The notes below the pieces were generated by a model. That model ran no database searches and was not told the DNA's origin. It saw only the letters and a list, made by a program, of their open reading frames with translations. A DNA stretch of 8,974 nt from Rhodospirillaceae bacterium (lineage in GTDB: Bacteria; Pseudomonadota; Alphaproteobacteria; MPNO01; UBA2964): the NCBI GenBank assembly GCA_002724505.1, contig PBOV01000118.1, positions 1 through 8,974 on the forward strand, read 5' to 3'. Shown here piece by piece: positions 1-6,410 of this stretch. Position numbers and translations under genes: made by a program. Every line of letters begins with the position of its first letter. Positions within the stretch are counted from its first letter, which is position 1.

Positions 1-606
1 ATAGCGGACTACACTGAAATCATCTACGTTGATCATTGTGGATGAACGTCCGTAATTAGCCCATCGCATCAATCCATAATCGATAACAATATCGGCAGCA
101 TTAAGCACTTGCGGCTCTATATCCTGAGCACGAAACTTAGTCCCATGCAGAGATAAATTTGCCGACGATCCAACAACTAGCTTCCCCGCTTCAAAGCTAA
201 GCTGCGCCATTGTATCCATCAGTGGACCAGCATTTAATAACATTGCTAGCGTTCCACCTAAAGTAGTGCGTTCGAGAACCTCTGCGTCGAGATTTTGGAG
301 CATTGGGTGATCTAAGTCTGCTGGTGCCACCGTACCCATTGGTAAATCATATTCTTGCGTAATAGTCCGAACAATCTCGCGGTTTCTGCCCTTGAGAATA
401 TGCAGAGCCGCATGCATCGATGAACAACCAATAACAGCGTTTAGCTTCGAGGGCCCTCGTTCCTTTACCTCAATAGTCTTATTGATTGCTTCCGTCGTTG
501 CCCCAAGAATTACGTAGCCAACGTGGCTAGGAATGATTGCAATCCCGCCGCCTAGAATAACATCCATTACGCGACGCGCATCGCCTTGAATATCAAATGG
601 ACTCAT
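1..606 (-). CDS. YrdC/Sua5-like carbamoyl-adenylate-type protein (3' end beyond window)
   Basis: I translated this gene from the minus strand: 202 codons stay open from ATG at 606 to the left edge, so the C-terminus is missing. It resembles the Sua5/YciO/YrdC fold, which in TsaC/Sua5 makes threonylcarbamoyl-AMP for tRNA t6A and in HypF handles carbamoyl-adenylate. Visible family marks are a KxR motif (KERGPSKL, about residues 49-56), a GSSANLS segment (about 146-152) and RSSTMINV (about 187-194) matching the STxVD strand. The first signature, normally like YPTDTVYGL, is IPSHVGYVILG here, and the usual WPGP segment is not evident. It is therefore probably a paralog rather than the housekeeping t6A enzyme. 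Its ATG overlaps the TGA of the upstream DUF336 gene (ATGA), which suggests translational coupling; the upstream AAAAAAAGAAG is only a weak ribosome site. The fold call is fairly secure; the substrate is unknown. Confidence 0.75.
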   Translation of the reverse strand, partial: MSPFDIQGDARRVMDVILGGGIAIIPSHVGYVILGATTEAINKTIEVKERGPSKLNAVIGCSSMHAALHILKGRNREIVRTITQEYDLPMGTVAPADLDHPMLQNLDAEVLERTTLGGTLAMLLNAGPLMDTMAQLSFEAGKLVVGSSANLSLHGTKFRAQDIEPQVLNAADIVIDYGLMRWANYGRSSTMINVDDFSVVRY

Positions 607-1061
607 TTACTTCTTTTTTTGTTGGAAGTTTTCTTGCGTTTCCAACTTGCCTCCAGGGCATCAATACCTGCTTGGGAAACTTCGATATCTTGTGCCGGTG
701 TACCCGAGCTAGCGCCGATACCGCCAACAATAGTTGTTCCGGACTTTATCGGTAGGCCACCCCCGATAATACTGAAGTGGCCTTGATTTGACGTATGAAT
801 ACCAAAGGTGGGGCTGCCAGGACGACACATCTCATTATAAAACGAGGTCGCGTTTTTCGCCGCCGCCGCCGTGAATGCCTTGTCTATGGAGATTGAAATA
901 CTTGACACCTTGCCTCCATCCATTCGCGAGAACTCAACCAAATTGCCTGATTCATCTGTTACCGCAATACACATGGGTATGCCAATTTTGGCAGATTTTT
1001 TCTCAGCGGCTGCAATCATCAGCTTGGCCTCGTTATTTGAAATCCGTTTAACGTTTAGCAT
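603..1061 (-). CDS. GlcG/HbpS-like (DUF336) heme-binding family protein
   Basis: This 152-residue protein has the whole length of the GlcG/HbpS family. Family hallmarks are IPMCIAVTDESGNLVEFSRMDG (split here as about residues 28-49), the IDKAFTAAAAK helix (about 59-69), PGSPTFGIHTS (about 81-91), and the glycine-rich C-terminal half with IIGGGLPI (about 98-105) and VGGIGASSGTPAQD (about 112-125). Homologues bind heme or small ligands, and many sit in catabolic operons with no assigned enzymatic role. No signal peptide is visible, so it is probably cytosolic. The last 12 residues are strongly basic (KRKKTSNKKRSK). A good site, GGAGG at 1070-1074 on the minus strand, lies 8 nt before the ATG and fixes the start. 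It is the first gene of a minus-strand unit with the YrdC-like gene and is divergent from the amidase operon. Confidence 0.88.
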   Translation of the reverse strand: MLNVKRISNNEAKLMIAAAEKKSAKIGIPMCIAVTDESGNLVEFSRMDGGKVSSISISIDKAFTAAAAKNATSFYNEMCRPGSPTFGIHTSNQGHFSIIGGGLPIKSGTTIVGGIGASSGTPAQDIEVSQAGIDALEASWKRKKTSNKKRSK

Positions 1062-1309
1062 TTACCCTTCCTCCAAATTAGCGGCGAGACTTTGACAAAA
1101 CCCAACGTTTCGCACAAGGCCTATCAAGAATTTATCTTTTAGGGTTAAGGAAAAGGAGCCGCTGATTTAGTATTTATGCAAATCCTCCTCCCTTTAGAGG
1201 GAAAATAAGCTAAAAACCGTACCCTATTCAAAAATATGCTAGTTCTTGAGTTTTAAGTTTCTATGGATAGGTGGTTGCGCAAGAACTGAATTTGCTGTCG
1301 AGTTATAAA
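1062..1309. other. Divergent intergenic region between the DUF336 and amidase units
   Basis: These 248 bp separate two divergent transcription units and should hold both promoters and any operator. I found no convincing matched -35/-10 pair for either direction. What can be seen is an 8-bp inverted repeat at 1241-1248 and 1280-1287, a short hairpin at 1189-1202 (TCCCT/AGGGA, 4-nt loop), and a perfect but unpartnered TTGACA at 1092-1097. No regulator gene is adjacent within the window. Confidence 0.5.
1241..1287. repeat. 8-bp inverted repeat in the amidase leader
   Basis: AGTTCTTG at 1241-1248 is exactly complementary to CAAGAACT at 1280-1287, with 31 bp between the arms. It could be an operator half-site pair or an mRNA hairpin just upstream of the amidase ATG at 1310. 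A perfect 8-bp pair within this distance could also arise by chance in a gap this size, so function is speculative. Confidence 0.3.
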
Positions 1310-2590
1310 ATGCTAAATGAACTTTCCTTTTCCGACGCCGCATCTTCGATTAAAAGTGGTGATATATCCTCTGAACGATTGGTCCGTGATTGCCTAGATA
1401 GGATCGAATCCCGAGACAGGGATGTGCGAGCTTGGGCATTTATTGATCCCGAATTAGCTTTGTCGCAAGCGCGAGCATGTGATACCGCATCTGGCTTTAA
1501 GGGTCCGCTGCATGGTGTCCCATTTGGCGTCAAAGATATTATCGCAACCCATGATATGCCAACTGAAATGGGATCCCCTATTTATGCGGGTTACCAGACG
1601 GGCCATGATGCTGCCTGCGTGGCTCTGTTGCGAGCGGCAGGAGCAATTATTTTGGGTAAGACTGTGACGGTAGAGTTTGCTGGTATGGCACCACCGCCGA
1701 CAGCTAACCCGCTTAATCTAGCCTGCACTCCAGGAGGCTCCAGTAGCGGTTCGGCAGCTGCTGTTGCCGATTTTATGGTTCCCGCTGCTTTTGGAACTCA
1801 AACTGCCGGATCAATTCATCGGCCGGCGGCCCATTGCGGCATTATCGGATACAAACCAACCTTCGATAGGTTAAACCTACATGGGGTGTGGCCGGCAGCG
1901 CAGTCGTTAGACACGTTAGGTCTCCTGACGCGGTCAATTGATGATATCGAATTACTTAGTGCAGTACTCGTTGGGCGTCCTGCCAAGCTTGAGTGTTCGC
2001 CCGTTAAAACGCCACGGATTGCCATCTGCAAAACACACCTTTGGGATATTGTGAGGCCGGAAACAATAGAAGCGATAGAGATTGCAAGAGAAACCCTATC
2101 AATTGCAGGTGCGGAAGTTGAGGATCTAATTTTGCCTGATAGCTTCGATGAATTAGTTGCTGCTCGAGATATCATTTCAAGCTATGAACGGGCAAGAGCG
2201 ACGGCGTACGAGTGGTTTAGCCATCGCGAACTGTTGAGTGAGCCTTTGCAACGAGGTGTTGCTAAGGGTTTTGGGTGGAAATATGAAGAGTACACCCAAG
2301 CCATGAAGGTTGGTGCAGATTGCCGCCGTGATCTCGATACCCTGTTTAACGATTTTGATACAATTATAGCTCCCTGCACTGCGGGTGAAGCACCGGCGGA
2401 TCGGAATAGCACAGGTGACCATACTCATATAGGAATGTGGAATTTACTGCATGTGCCGAGCTACGCGTTACCCACGCATAAGGGTCCAAATAATATGCCC
2501 GTCGCAATACAGATTATGGGTCGGCATGGCGGTGACGATGCACTTTTTCATGTTGCAAAATGGGTTCTTGAAAAGCTTGTTCCGGCTTAG
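1310..2590 (+). CDS. Amidase-signature family amidohydrolase
   Basis: The protein hydrolyses a carboxamide, releasing an acid and ammonia or an amine, by the Ser-cisSer-Lys mechanism of the amidase-signature family. Counting from the ATG at 1310 (426 residues), the triad is Lys75 in GVPFGVKD, cis-Ser144 in PGGSSSGSAAAVA and nucleophile Ser168 in TQTAGSIHRPAAHCG. The Lys-to-Ser spacings of 69 and 24 fit the family. The reading frame is open to a GTG at 1271, which would add 13 residues, but family members usually begin close to the LNELSFSDAA segment, so I prefer 1310; neither start has a strong ribosome site. It resembles GatA-related amidases, but there is no GatB or GatC nearby, so it is more likely a catabolic amidase. 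It is the first gene of a plus-strand operon with the VOC, flavoprotein and crotonase genes. No signal peptide is seen. Substrate unknown. Confidence 0.9.
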   Translation: MLNELSFSDAASSIKSGDISSERLVRDCLDRIESRDRDVRAWAFIDPELALSQARACDTASGFKGPLHGVPFGVKDIIATHDMPTEMGSPIYAGYQTGHDAACVALLRAAGAIILGKTVTVEFAGMAPPPTANPLNLACTPGGSSSGSAAAVADFMVPAAFGTQTAGSIHRPAAHCGIIGYKPTFDRLNLHGVWPAAQSLDTLGLLTRSIDDIELLSAVLVGRPAKLECSPVKTPRIAICKTHLWDIVRPETIEAIEIARETLSIAGAEVEDLILPDSFDELVAARDIISSYERARATAYEWFSHRELLSEPLQRGVAKGFGWKYEEYTQAMKVGADCRRDLDTLFNDFDTIIAPCTAGEAPADRNSTGDHTHIGMWNLLHVPSYALPTHKGPNNMPVAIQIMGRHGGDDALFHVAKWVLEKLVPA

Positions 2591-2644
2591 ACTGTCAACA
2601 AGGGATTTGAACTTCTAAACCAAATCCAAAAACAGGAGGCTAAA

Positions 2645-3058
2645 ATGGCTAAAATTAAACATATTGCAATTGTAACAATGGACGCCCCAAAACTTGCAGA
2701 ATTTTACACTAAGGTATTCGATATGAAGGTTTTGAATACCTCAAAAAGGGGCGCAATGTATCTTACAGATGGTTATATAAATGTGGCCCTGCTACCCAAT
2801 AAGGCAGAAGGAAAACCGAATGGGCTAAACCATTTCGGTTTTGAGATCGATGATCAGGAAGAAATTGCACGCCGTATGGAGGAATTTGGGATAACGGCAC
2901 CAGCACAGCGACCGCGCGACAGACCATATGCGGAGACCCGTGGTTGCGACCCTGAAGGCAATAACTTCGATCTTTCAGTGCACGGATTTCAAGATGTGGA
3001 ATATGAGGCGGACCGCGAACGCGGCATTAAACGTGTACAAGAAAAAGTAATCGCCTAA
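2645..3058 (+). CDS. VOC (glyoxalase/bleomycin-resistance/dioxygenase) superfamily protein
   Basis: This 137-residue protein is a single vicinal-oxygen-chelate domain. Metal-ligand candidates are His6 in IKHIAIV at the first strand, His63 in GLNHFGFEI, and Asp109 in DPEGNNFDLS, where most relatives have Glu. The paired beta-alpha-beta-beta-beta layout is seen as strand starts near residues 4 and 61. Family members are lyases, isomerases, epimerases, ring-cleaving dioxygenases or binding proteins, so chemistry cannot be assigned from sequence alone. The tail after residue 112 (VEYEADRERGIKRVQ) is charged and probably helical. A strong AGGAGG at 2634-2639 lies 5 nt before the ATG. It follows the amidase by 54 bp and precedes the flavoprotein by 31 bp, so it is almost surely cotranscribed and may act on an intermediate of the same pathway. 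Confidence 0.85.
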   Translation: MAKIKHIAIVTMDAPKLAEFYTKVFDMKVLNTSKRGAMYLTDGYINVALLPNKAEGKPNGLNHFGFEIDDQEEIARRMEEFGITAPAQRPRDRPYAETRGCDPEGNNFDLSVHGFQDVEYEADRERGIKRVQEKVIA

Positions 3059-3076
3059 TACGCTTTTAGAATTGGC

Positions 3077-3080
3077 GGAG
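3077..3080 (+). promoter_or_regulatory. Ribosome binding site that decides the flavoprotein start
   Basis: GGAG at 3077-3080 lies 9 nt before GTG at 3090. The longer in-frame TTG at 3072 would place this site inside the coding region and has no site of its own, so GTG at 3090 is the better start. Confidence 0.6.
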
Positions 3081-3089
3081 ACAAGTAAA

Positions 3090-4574
3090 GTGCGGACAGA
3101 AAATTGCGATGTCGCTATTATAGGCGGGGGCAGTGCGGCCTTTGAGGCTGCTGTATCAGCCCGGCAAAACGGGGCGGCCCGTGTTGTAATGTTGGAGAAG
3201 GCCCCTGAAGAAGAGTTCGGAGGCAATGCCCGTTACTCTCATACCGGTTTCCGATTTGTTTATTCTGGCCCCAATGATATCCGGGATATTGTACCAGACT
3301 GGGATGCAGATGAATTCTCCCGGTTTCATATACCAGCCTATACTGAAGAGATCTTTAAAAATGATCTTAATCGCGTAACTCAAGGTCGGATTAATTCGGA
3401 ATTAGCTGATTTTTTGGTTCGCAAATCGAATTCCGCGGTTAAATGGATGTTTGAAACTGGCATAGAGTTTGAGCCAGAAAAGCGCAGGGAAATAGAAGGC
3501 AAGTTTTATTTTGAGCCTGGCATCATCGTCCATACCGTGGGCGGCGGGTTAGGCCAGCTTCTGCGCTGGAGGCAGATAGCGTTGGGCCTTGATGTTGATC
3601 TTCGGTATTCCTCACGAGTTACGAAGTTTAACGGCGACTTTCGAAAAATTGAGGGTGTTTGCGTTGCCTCTGGCGATGAGGATTATAATTTAAACGCTGG
3701 GGCAGTAATCGTATGTGCCGGTGGGTTTCAGGCTAATGCTGAAATGCGTGCGAGATATCTCGGCGCCAATGCCGACCTCATGAAAGTACGCGGTTCAAAA
3801 CATAATACTGGCGAGATTTTGCGTGCTTTGCTTGATCTCGGCGCTAAGCCAGCAGGCCACTGGCAGGGCGCTCATGCCACACCAATTGATGCATATGCGC
3901 CGGACGGTGGTACGCCTTTGAGGCAGGATGGACACAGCAACACGTGTAATCGCTACGATTATACGCAGGGTATTACCGTTAATAATTTAGCTGAACGGTT
4001 TTATGATGAGGGAGAGAATAATCATTCCTATACCTATGCTAAAACTGGCCGTGCCGTATTGGCGCAACCTGGTGGGACCGCCCATCAAATATATGATCAA
4101 AAAGGTATTAACCTATTCCGGCTTGGCGCCGAATATACCGACGTTTATCAAGAAGCCAATACAATCGCAGAGCTAGCAACCAAAATTGGCATTCTTCCGG
4201 CTGCATTGGAGGCAACCGTTGATGAGTTTAATTCAGCCTGTCAAATTGACATTCCCTTCAATCCTGGAATTCTTGATGGCCGCTCAACTGTGGGACTAGA
4301 ATTACCTAAATCAAACTGGGCGAACCCAATTGATGAACCCCCATTTCGTGCATATACGGTCACAGGGGGGGTTACGTTCTCGTTTGGTGGAGTTAGCATT
4401 AATACCAATTGTGAAGTCTTAGATGTCGCCGATCAGCCAATCCTAGGCCTTTATGCGTCGGGAGATATTGTAGGCCTGTTCTTTCATAACTATCCATCTT
4501 GTACGGGTCAGACACGTAATGCTGTCTTCAGCTTGGAGGCAGGGAAGAATGCGGCCCAACTTGCCAATCAATAG
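3090..4574 (+). CDS. TcuA-like FAD-dependent dehydrogenase (fumarate reductase/tricarballylate dehydrogenase flavoprotein family)
   Basis: This is a flavoprotein of the FAD_binding_2 family. From GTG 3090 it has 494 residues, typical for TcuA-like proteins. The N-terminal dinucleotide fold is CDVAIIGGGSAA (residues 6-17), with Glu36 at the end of the second strand and the FAD-contacting GGNARYS at 44-50. The segment RFYDEGENNHSYTYAKTGRA (303-322) and the following QPGG resemble the tricarballylate dehydrogenase group more than fumarate reductases. The C-terminal FAD motif is ASGDIVG (about 456-462), followed by NYPSCTGQTRNAVFSLEAGK. It should catalyse alpha,beta-dehydrogenation or reduction of a carboxylate in the cytosol. 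No signal peptide or heme-binding domain is present. Position Asn311 aligns with the catalytic Arg of flavocytochrome c fumarate reductase. TcuA normally passes electrons to TcuB, which is not in this window. A 7-G run at 4365-4371 keeps frame. Family is secure, substrate inferred only loosely. Confidence 0.85.
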   Translation: MRTENCDVAIIGGGSAAFEAAVSARQNGAARVVMLEKAPEEEFGGNARYSHTGFRFVYSGPNDIRDIVPDWDADEFSRFHIPAYTEEIFKNDLNRVTQGRINSELADFLVRKSNSAVKWMFETGIEFEPEKRREIEGKFYFEPGIIVHTVGGGLGQLLRWRQIALGLDVDLRYSSRVTKFNGDFRKIEGVCVASGDEDYNLNAGAVIVCAGGFQANAEMRARYLGANADLMKVRGSKHNTGEILRALLDLGAKPAGHWQGAHATPIDAYAPDGGTPLRQDGHSNTCNRYDYTQGITVNNLAERFYDEGENNHSYTYAKTGRAVLAQPGGTAHQIYDQKGINLFRLGAEYTDVYQEANTIAELATKIGILPAALEATVDEFNSACQIDIPFNPGILDGRSTVGLELPKSNWANPIDEPPFRAYTVTGGVTFSFGGVSINTNCEVLDVADQPILGLYASGDIVGLFFHNYPSCTGQTRNAVFSLEAGKNAAQLANQ

Positions 4575-4604
4575 TTCAAAAATCGAATAAGAATAGGGGT
4601 AAAA

Positions 4605-5408
4605 ATGACCGAATTAACACTTGCTACCGAAAAAATGAAGGCTGAAAAAAGGGATGGTATTGGGTGGATCACTTTTAACAACCCCGACCGGCGAAATGCT
4701 ATTGGTTATGCTATGAGGGAAGCAATTCTTGAAATTATTGAGGATTTTGAGAGTGACCCTGCAATTCGAGTAATCGTTATGCGAGGTGCTGGAGATAAAG
4801 CCTTTGTTTCCGGTTCCGATATTTCTGAATTTGCAGAAAAACGCGCCACGCCCGAACAGCGTGAGGTTTATGATGCGCTTTCCGCGAAAGTTAATGCAGC
4901 TTTTAGTAATATCCAAAAACCACTCATTGCTATGATCCGTGGATTTTGTATGGGTGCCGGGGTTGGAATGGCTCTACACGCAGATATGAGGGTTGCGGCA
5001 GCAGGCTCACAGTTTGGGGTTCCGGCGGCCAAGCTGGCACTTGGTTACCCCTTTAGGAACATGAAAAAAATTATCGATTTGGTTGGTCCCGCAAAGACCA
5101 AAGAAATCATCTTTACCGGCCGCCGCTTTTCGGGGGAAGAAGCACTTGCGATGGGCCTCATTAACCAGCTCGTCCCGGCGGCCGATTTAGATAAAGTAGT
5201 TCATGAGCTCGCATCAACAATCGCCGCAAATGCGCCGCTAACAATTTTAGCTACAAAAGTTATTGTAGCCGAAGCGGCTAAGGATCCCGTAGATCGTGAT
5301 ATTGCCATTTGTGATGAGCTTGTGGAGAATTGCATGTTAAGTGAGGATTACAAAGAAGGCCGCACGGCATTTTTGGAGAAACGCCCACCGATGTTTAAAG
5401 GCAAGTAA
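4605..5408 (+). CDS. Crotonase-superfamily protein lacking both hydratase glutamates
   Basis: This 267-residue protein has the full enoyl-CoA hydratase/isomerase fold. Oxyanion-hole regions are KAFVSGSDISEF (residues 65-76) and IRGFCMGAGVGMALHAD (111-127). The C-terminal EDYKEGRTAFLEKRPP (247-262) is the usual crotonase ending that closes the CoA pocket. A gap-free alignment by eye to rat mitochondrial hydratase places Gly121 at Glu144 and Ala141 (in FGVPAAKLALGY) at Glu164. Ordinary syn-hydration is therefore unlikely; decarboxylation, hydrolysis, C-C cleavage or isomerisation of a CoA thioester are alternatives. The PAAKL-type sequence recurs in a known bacterial crotonase subgroup that is usually annotated as hydratase. 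The ribosome site AGGGG at 4595-4599 lies 5 nt before the ATG. It is the last gene of the amidase operon, 30 bp after the flavoprotein. No CoA ligase is present to supply its substrate. Confidence 0.9.
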   Translation: MTELTLATEKMKAEKRDGIGWITFNNPDRRNAIGYAMREAILEIIEDFESDPAIRVIVMRGAGDKAFVSGSDISEFAEKRATPEQREVYDALSAKVNAAFSNIQKPLIAMIRGFCMGAGVGMALHADMRVAAAGSQFGVPAAKLALGYPFRNMKKIIDLVGPAKTKEIIFTGRRFSGEEALAMGLINQLVPAADLDKVVHELASTIAANAPLTILATKVIVAEAAKDPVDRDIAICDELVENCMLSEDYKEGRTAFLEKRPPMFKGK

Positions 5409-5421
5409 CTTCCATATTATA

Positions 5422-5464
5422 CCGCCCGTTCAGCGCTTCGTTGCTTTCTTGTAGGCGGGTTTTT
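5422..5464 (+). terminator. Candidate intrinsic terminator of the amidase operon
   Basis: CCGCC at 5422-5426 pairs with GGCGG at 5454-5458, followed closely by a TTTTT run at 5460-5464 and more T-rich sequence. The 27-nt loop can hold a small inner hairpin (AGCG 5432-5435 with TGCT 5442-5445, one G-U pair). The loop is long for an intrinsic terminator, so confidence is moderate. It lies between the crotonase stop and the convergent aldolase-family stop. Confidence 0.5.
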
Positions 5465-5485
5465 GTTGTTTAAGTTTAATTGATT

Positions 5486-6268
5486 CTAGCGGTCATAACC
5501 TGGGTTAACTCGATCAAGGACCTTTTTCATTGAAGCCCAACCACTCGGCCTTTCCCTAGTGACGGCCCGATTGCGCGCAAACTGTTCCGATGTATGCGTC
5601 AATAGATTATCTGAGATTTTTATTATTTTACCGCCTGCTTGCATAATAGCGAGCTGGGTTTTACAAGCCTTTTCCATCGCAAACATTTCCTTGAATGCCT
5701 GACCAATTGTTGGACCGCAGACTAGAAGTCCGTGATTGCGCAGCACTAAATAGTTTTTATCGCCCAGATCTTTAACTAATCGTTCCCGTTCATCTAAATT
5801 TTCTGCAACGCCTTCAAAATCATGGTAAGCGACGCCATTGTGAAATCGCATTGCTTTCTGAAACCAAGGTTGGAGGCCTTCTTCCATTGTTGCAATAGCC
5901 ATGCCCGCAACTGTGTGGGTGTGCATAACGCATTTTGCATCGTGCCGTGCCGCATGTACCGCAGAATGGATAACAAAGCCAGCCGGATTAATGACATGCT
6001 TTGTGTCTTGTACGATATTACCGTCAAGATCTACCTTGACCAGACTTGACGCAGTAATTTCACTGAAGTGCATCCCATAAGGATTAAGCAGAAAATGTTC
6101 TTCTTCCCCGGGCGCGCGGGCGGAGATGTGGGTGGCAAAAAGATCGTCCATATCGTAATGGGCCACTAGGCGGTAACAGGCAGCCAGATCGACCCGCATT
6201 TCCCATTCCGCTTCACTCATTATATTTCCCGCTGTCTTAAGTTTTTTTATTACTGGGTTCGCGCACAT
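5486..6268 (-). CDS. Class II aldolase/adducin family protein
   Basis: The protein has the class II aldolase/adducin fold, related to fuculose-phosphate aldolase and ribulose-phosphate epimerase. From ATG 6268 it has 260 residues. The likely divalent-metal ligands are His116 and His118 in CVMHTHTVAG and His179 in RNHGLLVCG. The position of the catalytic Glu in fuculose-1-phosphate aldolase (Glu73) is Gly97, within NPAGFVIHSAVHAAR; this Gly is common in the adducin-like bacterial branch and argues against classical aldol cleavage. Decarboxylase, epimerase or dehydratase roles are alternatives. The frame is open to ATG at 6286, but GGGAGG (6274-6279 on the minus strand) sits 5 nt before ATG 6268, and a likely promoter puts the transcript start near 6291. 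No signal peptide. It is divergent from the GST gene and convergent with the amidase operon. Confidence 0.87.
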   Translation of the reverse strand: MCANPVIKKLKTAGNIMSEAEWEMRVDLAACYRLVAHYDMDDLFATHISARAPGEEEHFLLNPYGMHFSEITASSLVKVDLDGNIVQDTKHVINPAGFVIHSAVHAARHDAKCVMHTHTVAGMAIATMEEGLQPWFQKAMRFHNGVAYHDFEGVAENLDERERLVKDLGDKNYLVLRNHGLLVCGPTIGQAFKEMFAMEKACKTQLAIMQAGGKIIKISDNLLTHTSEQFARNRAVTRERPSGWASMKKVLDRVNPGYDR

Positions 6269-6273
6269 AAAAG

Positions 6274-6279
6274 CCTCCC
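6274..6279 (-). promoter_or_regulatory. Ribosome binding site that decides the aldolase-family start
   Basis: The minus strand reads GGGAGG, then CTTTT, then ATG at 6268. The longer ATG choices at 6286 and 6283 would put this strong site inside the coding sequence, so 6268 is preferred. Confidence 0.7.
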
Positions 6280-6297
6280 TCATCATTCTATATTTGC

Positions 6298-6327
6298 ATT
6301 ATCGCCGCCGCCCGCTGAGTTGTGCAA
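6298..6327 (-). promoter_or_regulatory. Candidate sigma-70 promoter for the aldolase-family gene
   Basis: On the minus strand a -10 GATAAT (6298-6303; 5 of 6 consensus bases) is preceded by an 18-bp spacer and a weak -35 TTGCAC (6322-6327). Transcription would begin near 6291, leaving a leader of about 23 nt to the ATG at 6268. This is pattern matching only. Confidence 0.35.
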
Positions 6328-6410
6328 GTCCGTCTTACTGAATGATTTCGCAATTGAAACTGGAAGGGACCTATGTGACCATCCGTTAAATTAAAATTCT
6401 GGAGATCCTA

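Noticed and set aside
1092..1097. Perfect TTGACA -35 hexamer on the plus strand
   Set aside because: No acceptable -10 lies 16-18 bp downstream; the nearest TATCAA needs a 24-bp spacer, and the site is about 210 bp from the amidase start.
1189..1202. Short hairpin TCCCT-TTAG-AGGGA as a possible terminator
   Set aside because: The stem is only 5 bp, there is no T-run on either side, and it lies between divergent promoters where no transcript should end.
1816..2175. 119-codon antisense open frame inside the amidase gene
   Set aside because: It lies wholly opposite conserved amidase sequence including the catalytic serine region, has no ribosome site, and its translation resembles no family.
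1310..2590. GatA subunit of Glu-tRNA(Gln)/Asp-tRNA(Asn) amidotransferase
   Set aside because: GatB and GatC are absent nearby, the protein at 426 residues is shorter than most GatA, and it sits in a catabolic-type operon; a general amidase is more likely.
4365..4371. Run of seven G in the flavoprotein gene as a possible frameshift or phase-variation tract
   Set aside because: The reading frame is intact through it, encoding a Gly-Gly typical of this region, and the tract is too short to suggest phase variation on its own.
6268..6286. Longer N-terminus for the class II aldolase protein beginning MMREAF
   Set aside because: The strong ribosome site at 6274-6279 falls inside this extension and the likely transcript start near 6291 leaves too little leader for it.
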